Shown here piece by piece: positions 54,231 through 64,000 of a DNA stretch of 64,000 bases; the first letter of the stretch is position 1; every line of letters begins with the position of its first letter. The notes under the pieces were generated by a model. It was not told the origin of the DNA. It was given only the letters and a program-made list of their open reading frames with translations, and made no database searches. The stretch lies in NCBI GenBank assembly GCA_946699065.1, contig CAMPDV010000265.1, positions 248,001 through 312,000 on the forward strand. Direction: 5' to 3'. The position numbers and the translations under genes are program-made. Origin of the DNA: Loxodes magnus (lineage: Eukaryota; Ciliophora; Karyorelictea; Loxodida; Loxodidae).

Positions 54231-55361
54231 CTTTATTTTATAAATGATGTTTATTTAAATTGAAGGTAAATCCATAAATGGTTAGTTAACAATTTTATAT
54301 AGATAGTTATTTATATGACTGTCTATGAAATAAGTTTTGTAAATACTAAAGGATACAAATATATTATCTAGACATTGCTAAATATAATACATTTTAGATA
54401 TGATCTCTGTCTTTGGTTTGCTATTATTTATTTTAGCTATCTTAATTTATACAAAATCTAATTTAAAACTCATTAGTTTTAATAGGAGATAAAACTTAAA
54501 AGGTATTAATATTTATTTCTTTAATTACTAAGTACCTTACTTTAGCTATATCACTATCTATCTAAAAGCCATAATTATAATATTCCTTTTCTTATTAAGT
54601 TTTCAACCTAACTCGTTAAAAAATGCTAGTAAATAATTTATGAATCAGAAAGTTATCTCCCTTTATTTGTGTTTTCTTTGCTTAATTATGATTGAATATT
54701 AATAACTAGAGTTAGAAATTCCAATTAGCTGTAAAGACATTGCTTAGATTCTTTTTCCTTTTAAAGATTAAAGCTTAGAAATAATAAAATTATTAATATT
54801 CTCTTAACTAATTTTTTATTTTAATGTGGTACCTTTCCTATTTAAGGAAAAGCCTAATTTAATTAAAATTTAGATTGGTAATAAAATCTCTTTATTGCTT
54901 AGTTATGTTTAATTCCTAAGACTTTAACTTTAAAATTATTGTTTATTGAAATAGCCTTTTAATTATTATTTTGAGTGTAGTGTATTCTAATTAATGTTGA
55001 TTATTTTATTATTTTAGCTATTTGGTTATTAAATTTAAATCTTTTTAAAAAATAATCCTCTTATATTAACCTCAAACTACTTTAAGCTAAATATTATAAT
55101 CAAGTCTTTATTATTTCTTTAATCTAACTAAAAGAAATCCTAAGAAATTTCTATTCATTCTTATAGTTTAAATATCAGTTACTTAATCAAATATGTTTAT
55201 CAACTACATATGATTCATCCAAAATAAACGCTTATTCTTTCATTACTTAATCTCTTTTTAGCTATTCAGTTTAAAACTAAGAAATTAACTATTTTATAAG
55301 AGAATATTTAAAAATATAATCCTTTTAATAAGCTTTAACTTTTATAAACTTTACTGTTTTC
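54231..55361. other. Spacer between the paired receptor kinases (right)
   Basis: Inverted copy of 24292-25422. AT-rich, no gene. Confidence 0.6.
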
Positions 55362-57848
55362 TCAACGTACATTATTAGTTTCTCCACGATCGCTCGTATT
55401 CTACGATGAACTAATGTCTTAGGATGTTTATTTCATTTCTTCTAAAAATAAATCTTTTTGGCTTAATTATTTTGGATTCTTTTTTTCGTGAGAGTCTTCT
55501 TTTGTTTCTATTTGGATTTATTTTATACTTCTTGCTTTACTTTTTCTTTCATTGACTTAAGATTTTAAATACTCCATTATTTATTATGCTTCTGGTCTTT
55601 CATCCTAATCATACTTTAAGGTATTTTCAATTAGCTATTTTATTTTCTTATTTTTAACTTCATTTAAATCTGGAATTTCTCCTTATTTAACCTTATAGCG
55701 AATTTAGTATTAATTCAATTCTTGCCATGGCCTCTCTAATATGTATAATTCTCTTAAAATGCAACCAAATGACCATATATCAACCTTTTGTGTCACTTTG
55801 CTTCCTAATAATATTTCAGGAGCTGTATAGTTTGGGAATTCCTGGTACTTAAACTTTTCATCGTTTTTGGCTTGAGTTTTTTAAATAAAATCTGAAATGA
55901 AATAGTCTGATAGTTTTACATTTTTACATTCGTCCATTCAAATGTTTTCTGGCTTTAAATCTCCATGAATTTACTTTCCAATACAAGAGTGTATATGATC
56001 GATTCCTTCTGCTATTTAATAGGCAATAAAGGGAAGATCCTTCTTGTCTAGGATGTTTTAAGGATAGAGAATGTCAAGCAAATTATATTGCATGTACTCT
56101 GTGATGAATATCACCTCATGATCGTAACTTATTCCTAATAGTTTAATTAAGTTATCGCAGCCTTTTCTTTATAGCTTTTCTATTTATTCTACAAAATCTT
56201 CTATTTAATCAGGGACTTTCAAGTTTTTCTTGAAGAAGATTAAAACCTAAACTTAATTTATTATCCCTTTGAATACTTTTTCCTACCTGGTTTGTCTAAT
56301 TAAATCATTTTTACTAAAGCACTCATTAACGTCTTCAAAGCTTAGAATCCATATCTTTTGAGCTCGGTCTGTCCAAGTACTTTCAGTATCACGAGATTAT
56401 TAATCGGACCCCACCTAGTTTAACTAGTATTCTCTCTTTGCAAATTAGTTGTATACAAATTAGGGTTAAACTTCTTACTTTTCATTCTTCTTTACCCTTC
56501 GATTTAGCATAAAAATGAAAATTAACATTAGGAAAAGTACTTCAATAAGAATAATCACTTCTATATAGTGTGATTCGATTCAGTTCCTCTCATCTTCTTA
56601 ATATTAATGAATTTATCCTTTGCAGATCATTTATTACTTAGATGGATCTTCAGTTGTAAAATATACTAAAATCTTGTTGTCAGAGATACGTAAAGTTTTA
56701 AAAGAGGAAACATCCGACACTATGTATTATTAGTTTCCTAATTAAGGGCACTCATTTTAGTAAGCTTATTAGTAAAAAATTAATGAGTAAACTGAGTTAT
56801 CCTAACTCTGAAAAGTAATAAGATGATATTTATCACTAAGTTGTAAAACTTCTTAATGCTTAATAAATTCCTATACTTAATTAGCACATTTCTATAGTAT
56901 ATCCATTTACTTTTAATCCTAACTGTCTATAATCAATTGATTCGAGGTTAACTGAATTACCATCTATTTTAGATATTAGTAAATAGATATTTAATAGGAT
57001 ATTATTATTTTACTATCACTCAATTAAGCTATAGATAAGGAACCTCTATCCTTAACATTAACATCAACGTCTATATTTTATGAGTCATTACTACTATATC
57101 AAAATAAACTCTTTCAAACCTTTTATTCGAAATCGCTATGTTAATAGAACAGAAAATGTCCTTAGTTAGGAATGTAAACTTTAGCAAAGGATATCTCTGC
57201 ATTAGATTGGATTATTAGCTAGGGAGGTTTAGATTCCTACTCAATTAATTCTTTTTAAAATAGTGAAAATCCATTGTTTTCATTCTTCACTTGATAGAGT
57301 AATAGGAATCCAAGTTCTGAAAATTAACCTAATGCTGCATCTGTTATTTAAGCTGATTCACTAAACTTCAGGTATTATGTAAATTAATTGTTATCCGTAT
57401 TCAAGTGAACTACGATTATATCTGAACTATTTTCATAGTTGAAGAAATAAGTAAATAAGACTCCTCTATCAATTGCTATTACTTCAATGCTGCTTATATT
57501 TTAGTCTTATTAGTTTTCTGGAGGCACGAAATTTAAATTTTATTTTATCTAAAAGTTTTGATCTCAGATTTGAAAAGCATAGTACTTTGATTTAATCAAT
57601 GCTACTGACATAATTTAATGATCAGTTAAACTAATTGCAGTTGATGCAGTTATTCCTGATTCTTACTAAAAGAAATTAATTTCACTTTTATTTTTCAACT
57701 CATTGTTATTTCCTGCGAAAGTAACTTCTTAATCAACTTCAAATCTATCAGTTTCTAAAAATTTAATAAGCTCTTTGTTAGTTTTCTAGTATAAATCTTA
57801 GCAAGCCATTGAAATACTTAATAGTCAAAATAGAAGAGTCACTTCCAT
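55362..57848 (-). CDS. Receptor-like pseudokinase (right copy)
   Basis: Inverted duplicate of 21805-24291, 828 residues, with the same signal peptide, membrane segment and degenerate kinase domain (no glycine loop, HGD, DYF in place of DFG, but APE and DIWSFG intact). A His-to-Leu difference from the left copy lies in the membrane segment (VHFLML versus VLFLML). The in-frame upstream ATG at 57866 is also conserved. The pseudokinase features being identical in both copies means the loss of catalysis predates the duplication or conversion. Confidence 0.87.
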
Positions 57849-57950
57849 TTTTATTATATAAGCCATATGATATAAGCATTTTACCTAAATTTTATTTATT
57901 ATAGCTTTTATTATTTTCCTTCTTATTAGAACACTTTAGTATGAAGAGGA

Positions 57951-58060
57951 ACTATCCTACTTAGAATAAAAGGAATAAATTTTAGTTAATAGCAAATGAA
58001 TCTACTAAAGAAATATCAATCTTATATACCTTTTTACCAGCTTAAAACTGGAATATAGGC
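57951..58060 (-). repeat. Diverged outer flank of the inverted repeat, right
   Basis: Counterpart of 21590-21702, recognisable but strongly diverged. Confidence 0.45.
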
Positions 58061-60685
58061 TTCCTTAGAAACTAATCATATAAACAATTTTTAATATAAT
58101 TTAATTATAAAAAAGCTTTGCTATTTAATCAAATTTGCTTGCTTATCTTTTATTAATTTAGATGTATAAAAGTATTAAAAGACATTAGTTGGCTACTAAG
58201 GTTAAATAAGTTTAAGTATTTAGTTTAGTTTTAAAGCAAAAGAAATCAAATATTAGTTGGCCTTTTGAATTAATCTAGTTTAAACTTTAAATTATATATT
58301 TTTATAAAATTAGATCTAATCAGTATAATTATTAAGTTATTTATCAAAATTAGACAATAAAAAGCTATTGCTTCTCAAAAGAAAGTACTATGCATATGGA
58401 ATAACTTTCTAAGGATAAATTAAATAAAGAATATTATCTTATAATTACTCAAAAGCATTATCAAATTTAATATAATAAGCATTTTTATAATAGCCTTCAC
58501 ATTGTAGATTAGATAACTATAATAAAGTATTAAAAGCTTAAAGTATAAAATTAGCAAAAAAAAAAACTCAAAAACTTACAAAAGAATTACAATTAAATGA
58601 ATAATAGAACTACATATAATTGTAACTTTTAAGTATGCTCCCATTTGTAAACATTTTATAATAAAAGAAATAAAAATAATAAATCTAAAAGCTTTTATAT
58701 ATTTATACTGATTGCTTGCTTAATAAATGATTATATTTTAAAGTTTATTTAGAAAATATCTTTCCTTTAAAATTTACTAAGAAGAAGCTATTTTTATAAT
58801 TAAGTAGCAATTAAGAACTTTTAAATTATTTTTGCTTCTAAAGAAAGAAATTACGCCTATTATAGTTTATTATTTAGTCCTTTAAGAATTTTAAGCATTT
58901 GGCTACTATCTTTATTACACCAACTTAGTAGTTGCTATAATATAACATATTTCTCAGTATAATAATCCTAACTTAATAGAATCTAGTTATTAAGTTTAAA
59001 GCTGCCTTAAATTATATTATTTATATCTTTAGATATTAATAAGCATTAAGCACTTTATATGGGTACTTTATTTATTTAAATTTGATTAGAATGTTTAAAT
59101 AAATAGAAGCTTAAAAGAAATATACTTAGTGCTTTATTATATATAGTTCTATCTTTCTATTTATCTAAAGATTAGCTTATTTATATATTCCTAGCTAAGA
59201 AGGTATTTTCCTTTATTAATTTAAGTTAATCATAATATAGCTTTAATTTCTTAATCAATTTAAGTATTATAGTTTGCTATTTTCTTTATAAGCATTCATT
59301 CCTAATCTTTATTTATCACTCTCATTGTGATCGCTCAGTATGATAAAATTAGCCCGTAATACACTTAACTAATTTCAACTAAATAAGTACTCTTTTTGCC
59401 AAAGGTATCTATATAAGAGCCTCAGGATTTATCTCTTAACGAAAGAAATATAAGTAAATTTGATTAGAACGAAAGTTTGAATTTATAGTTAAATAATTTT
59501 TAAGACTGAAAGAGATATGCTAGTGAAAGAAAGAAACTCTTTAAAAATGATTTGAAAGATAAAAAATATTGATATTGTAATCCTTCTTATTTTCTAAAAA
59601 AAGACTGTATAAATTATTAAAAGTTTATAAGATAAGAGAATCGAAAAGTTCAAAGAGAAATAATTAGGTTATGAATAAATAACAAGTGAATCAAAAGAAT
59701 TGGATATTTAGAACCTTTGAAAACCGATGAAAGTTAAGCATTATTTTAAATTTAGTTGAAATATCTAAAAATAATTTTTAATTAGTATTTTATTTTTACA
59801 CTAAATATTTCATCTATGAAGTTTAATTGAATATAATAATAAAATAATAAAAATATTTATTTTTTAGGGAAAATATTTGGTTATTCATTATTACAATTCA
59901 AATAATTAAGAAGTTAATTTTTTTGCTTAATTTTAGCTAATTAAATTTATCTTTTGAAATTTTTATTATGATTTAATTTAACTTTTAATTAAAACCGAAA
60001 TTATATTAGTCATAACTTCTCTACTCGAAGATATTTCCACCGAATTGATTTAAGAATTAAATGTTTTCATTCGTAATTTTTCATAGAAGAAATTAAATTT
60101 AAGAGCAAAATGATGAACGAATGGAAGAGCTTATGGAGCAATTTGATTAGAGAGCAGATCAAGAAGAAGAAAATGATTAAAGGTAATTGATACATGACTA
60201 TTGAGATGGAAGAAGCAAAACATTTTTTATTATCTATATGAAATATGGTAAAAACATATTTAACTTTAATTAATTATTTGAGAATTTTTTCAGCGAATGC
60301 TTTCAGTCTTTATATCGATAATATCTACATTTAATATATAAATTTAAGTATTATCAAAAAAACTTTTTTTTTATCTTTACTTTAACTATTCTTATATTTA
60401 AAATTCATCTACCTTTGAAATTTCTTTAAAAACTTCATAAATTTATCCCTCAAGTTACTCATGCATAAAATTTAAACAAGTTCATCATAGCATAAGCATT
60501 TTTTTATTTAGTATTAGATTAGAAGAAGTAGAGAATCATATCCTTTATTGCTATTAAAAATGACAACTATTAAGATAAAAAGATATACTCTTAATTTAGT
60601 ATTAAGTTTTCTCTGTTTTATAGAAAATAAAAATAGCTAAATAAATTTAATTTCTTAAGTTTATAATTTATAAAGTTTAAATGTT
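58061..60685. other. AT-rich intergenic stretch
   Basis: About 2.6 kb without a recognisable gene. Near 60110-60185 the plus strand has a less AT-rich patch that reads NDERMEELMEQFDQRADQE in one frame. It is too short to call. Confidence 0.4.
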
Positions 60686-63178
60686 TCAAAAATAAAATTG
60701 TCTTACCATGTTGACCTTGTTTTGATCACAGTCTCTGTCATGCTTTACTTCTCCACATAAATTACAATAAATTTAAATGTCTTTAGAACATAGAGGAACT
60801 CCTATAAAATTATTTTGCTGACGAGAAAAAAAATCACACTTTATGCATTTTTTAGAAGGCTATTAATTATTTTATTAATTCTGATTTTAAAATCTCCTAA
60901 TTTGCATTATATATTCAAAAGCTTATTAGTTATAGATTTGCGTTAAAATATAATCTTATATTGGTGTGAAACATTATTAGCATGCTAAATCTTATATTTA
61001 TAATTTATCTAATTGATACTAATTCTAAAGATATAAAGTTAAGCATTCACTACAATATTAATGATTACAATTTAAAACTATTATAGGTTTGTCTTATCTT
61101 TAGCATTTTTAACATTACTAAATAATTTTTATTTGATCTTATTAATGCAGCTACTAGTTATTGGAAGCAAATGATTGTTATAAAATAAAGCTTTATAAAC
61201 CTTATTGTTGGTTGATCATGTTTGGATTTCCATATTGCTATCCTTGATCTTACCCTATATCTGGTAATGGATTTTTAGAGTTAGATTACGTGAATTATTG
61301 AAGCTAATAAATAATTGCCTAATCTTATTTCTAAAAATCTTAAAATTATTAAAAAATTTAATCTTTTTCATTCTAAAGGTTTTAAATATCAATCAGCATT
61401 TTTTATTTTTCATTCTAAAACAAAGTAATTTGAGCTTAAAATGATTTTATTTCTACTTATTTCTCCTGATTTTATATAGTCAATTGCTAAATACTTTATT
61501 AATAATTCTTAATTTGGTTTTCGTACTATTACCTTACTTGCTAATTTTCTTATTACTTTTTATCTATAAGTTATTTCATTTAATTAATCTAATTCTGTAA
61601 TTATTCGTTTTATCCATTTTTTTATTTCATTTCAAAAGTAACTTATTAATTCAAAGCCTCTATTTTTTAAACATGTGCTTACAACTAACTTATTACATTT
61701 TAATTACCTTCCTTTTAGGATAATTAATTCGAAATCTAAATTAGCTGATTATTTTTACTTAATAGCTAACTTTCATAAAACTTTTTACATTCCAATATTT
61801 AATTTTAAAGATTACTTTCTTCTTAAATCTTTTATTTTAAATCATAACTAGCTTTTACTGCTTGCTTTTAATGATTTTAGAGATTTAACTCACTTTCCTA
61901 TAATTTATTTTTAGTATTTTATAATTCTTAATTTAGCTATTAAAACTTTTTTTCTGTTTATATATCTTTTTACTTAAATTAAATTGATTCTTTTCTTCTT
62001 TCTTCTAAATTTTCATTTATGCCAATAATAAGTTCGTCTCTTTTTTTTATTTTTTCATTAAGATTTGCTATATCTAGCACTTAATAATTAACTTATTAAT
62101 TTAAAAAATCATTTTAAAATTTTAATTAATTAGCTTAATATGATATCACTTACATCTACTTTTATAAATCCTAAAACTAGTTATCTTAACTTGTCATTGT
62201 TTTCATTTCAACTACTTTCTCCTCATTTTGTATTATAACTTTTTGAAATTTCGATTAGTCATTATTATTATTTTCTTTATCTATTTACAAATAATCTTGG
62301 CTTTTTTATAAATTTTGTTATTATTATTAATTTTAAATGTCTTTTGCCATCTTTTACTCTGGTTATTAACTTTAAATAAGATTTTTTAATATATTGATCA
62401 ACATTGCAGAAGTTAACCGATTATTTGGATCATGTTACCAACATCCTTCTATCAAATCTTTATATTCTTATGGACAATTCTCTGGAATTTCTTCTCTCTC
62501 TCCTTTCAATATTCCCTTTTCTATAAATTATTCTTCAGTGTCCTAAAACGGTGTTCTTCTTGATGCTATTTCTCATAATATCATCCCTAGAGCATATATA
62601 TCAGTTTACTTATTATATTTTGCTCTTAAACTCATTAATTCTGGCGCCAATCATCGAATGTTTCCCACTACTTACTTTTACACAATAGACTTGGATTCAT
62701 TACGCACTCTTGATAGCCCAAAATCAGTTATCTTAGCTCTCATAAGACTATCCAACAATATGTTGTTGCTTTTTAAATCTCTATGTATTATGTTTTTCTC
62801 ATGTATATAGTCTAAACCTAAAACTATATCCAAACTTATTCTATATCTCATTTCCCATGATAGTTCTTCCTTCTTATGCAATAAATTAAATAAAGTTTAA
62901 GGAAGATACTCCATTACTAAACTTATAGGAGAAAGGCAATATCCGTACACTATTACTACATTTGGATGTTTCATTTTTTCTGTCAGCGTAACTTCTTATT
63001 AAAACTCTTCTATTGCGTTCTCAGAAATATTTTGATTGTAAAGCTCTTTAATTGCCACTTCAATGCATCCTCTTCACAATCCTTTGAAAACTACTCCAAA
63101 ACTGCCTTTAGCTATCTCCTTTACTTTTACAAGATTATGACTTGAAATTGCGAACTCTTGATTCACCTTAGACACCAT
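60686..63178 (-). CDS. Protein kinase / coiled-coil / RING-IBR fusion, intact
   Basis: An 830-residue protein in one frame from ATG to TGA. Residues about 20-285 form a TKL-type kinase: [21 protein letters not shown] near 43, [12 protein letters not shown] near 132, TDFGLSRV near 152, GNIRWLAPEL and GMILWEI. Three Trp codons in conserved places are TGA. Residues about 290-680 are a Gln-rich coiled coil ([24 protein letters not shown]) with no TGA at all. From about 687 a C3HC4 RING follows (CQKC ... LNCNHQYCSEC ... CQQC). Then from about 777 comes a second zinc cluster resembling IBR (KCIKC ... GVPLC ... [14 protein letters not shown]). This joins a kinase to the first parts of an RBR-type E3 ubiquitin ligase; I see no classical RING2. 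Expected role: phosphorylation-controlled ubiquitination or a self-regulated E3 (inference). A paralogue lies at 31456-34114. Confidence 0.9.
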
Positions 63179-64000
63179 TAATAACTTTTAGTCAAACACT
63201 TCCACAATTAATACAAAATACCAGAATACTTTAGAAAGAAAATAAATTATCATACTTTAAAACTATTCACAGGCTTTTATTTAAAATAATAAAATAGGTA
63301 GTAATCATACTTTATAGCTTAAATATTTATATTCCTCTAATTTAATTACTAGTTTACTTTCAATCTCTACTTATATTATATTTAATTATTTAAATTATAT
63401 ATATATATATAAAATAATATTTAATTCCTTTTTCTAATAAACTAGATCTATATAATTTTAATAAATAATCTTATTTATTTTTATAATTAATTAAAGAATT
63501 AGTGAAATATTAATTTAAAATGGATTTCTTTAAATCTTACTTTTTAATTAGTGAATTATATCATATTTAGATAAAATATTTAGCTAGCTTACTATATTTT
63601 AAATTTTAAATGTATATATTAATTTACTATAAAATACTATTATTTATATATTTATTTTAAAATAAATATATATTATATTTCTCTAATTAAATTAAATGCA
63701 CTAAAAATATTTAACTGTAGAACTAAAAAATAATATTAATGTGGGCAAAATAAGAAATTCCATAATAAAAATATCTAAACTATTGAATAATTGAAATGAA
63801 CATAAAGCATCTAATAGCATCTCCTATTAATCAGAAATTAAATAAAATTTGGAAAATTGGAATTATAAAAAGTATATTATAATTGAATATAATATAGATA
63901 AGATTTTAATTATTTAAAATATTAAGAATTAGAAGCTAAGTTTATAATATGGTAAATAATAAAGCTTAGTACTAAAAATTTAATTAAATTTAGTTTAAAA
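63179..64000. other. Upstream region of the kinase-RING gene and AT-rich end
   Basis: The first 180 bases match 34115-34300 closely (shared upstream region of the paralogue). The rest is AT-rich with a TATATA run near 63400 and no gene. Confidence 0.5.

Noticed and set aside
62678-62881. A 67-residue kinase fragment as a separate small gene
   Set aside because: It is just the TAA/TAG/TGA-free part of the 830-residue kinase-RING gene under the standard code.

Overview
This window looks like part of a macro- or micronuclear scaffold from a ciliate with the karyorelict-type genetic code (Loxodes-like; a Condylostoma-like heterotrich is the main alternative). The DNA is very AT-rich. Six clear protein families read through only if TAA and TAG are Gln and internal TGA is Trp. 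TGA sits at invariant Trp positions: the DVWSFG motif of a kinase at 27406-27408, the N-H-x-W-like position of a glucokinase at 5858-5860, and many kelch-blade Trp codons. Every gene whose end I could fix finishes on TGA. Most standard-code open frames in the window are therefore antisense or shifted shadows. I saw no spliceosomal intron that I had to invoke.

Layout, left to right. A degraded zinc-knuckle element lies at about 0.5-1.2 kb, followed by a Rab-like GTPase with altered nucleotide motifs (1466-2071, minus) and a second zinc-knuckle element (4.0-5.0 kb). A membrane-anchored glucokinase-like gene follows (5510-6898, plus). Next are an intron-containing tRNA-Tyr (9716-9799), a second Rab-like gene (12241-13083, minus) and a 1,220-codon kelch / Cys-rich / multi-pass membrane protein (14538-18200, minus).

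From 21.6 kb the window is a signalling-gene cluster. A tandem pair of receptor-like kinases (a pseudokinase followed by an active-looking kinase) fills a 6,606-bp block at 21703-28308. The same block recurs inverted at 51345-57950, co-linear without net indels and differing at only a few tens of bases by eye. The sequence just outside both blocks is also homologous but strongly diverged. Beside each block, on the minus strand both times, is a gene encoding a TKL-like kinase, a long Gln-rich coiled coil and a C-terminal RING plus IBR-like zinc domain (31456-34114 and 60686-63178). The right-hand copy is intact. The left-hand copy has a +1 shift just before its last zinc domain.

The roughly 23-kb spacer between the inverted blocks is packed with mobile-element fossils. 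They include a LINE reverse transcriptase split by another insertion, and several copies of a short element encoding one coiled-coil plus CCHC zinc-knuckle protein. The better-preserved copies end in small hairpins and an (ATT)n tail. The spacer also holds compact GC-rich islands that fold well by eye and may be structured RNAs, and a 3-copy hairpin repeat. The rest is AT-rich DNA in which I see no gene.

Functional reading (inference): receptor kinase/pseudokinase pairs and kinase-RING proteins sit together as a duplicated unit. This suggests a membrane-to-ubiquitin signalling module kept similar by recent gene conversion or by inversion.
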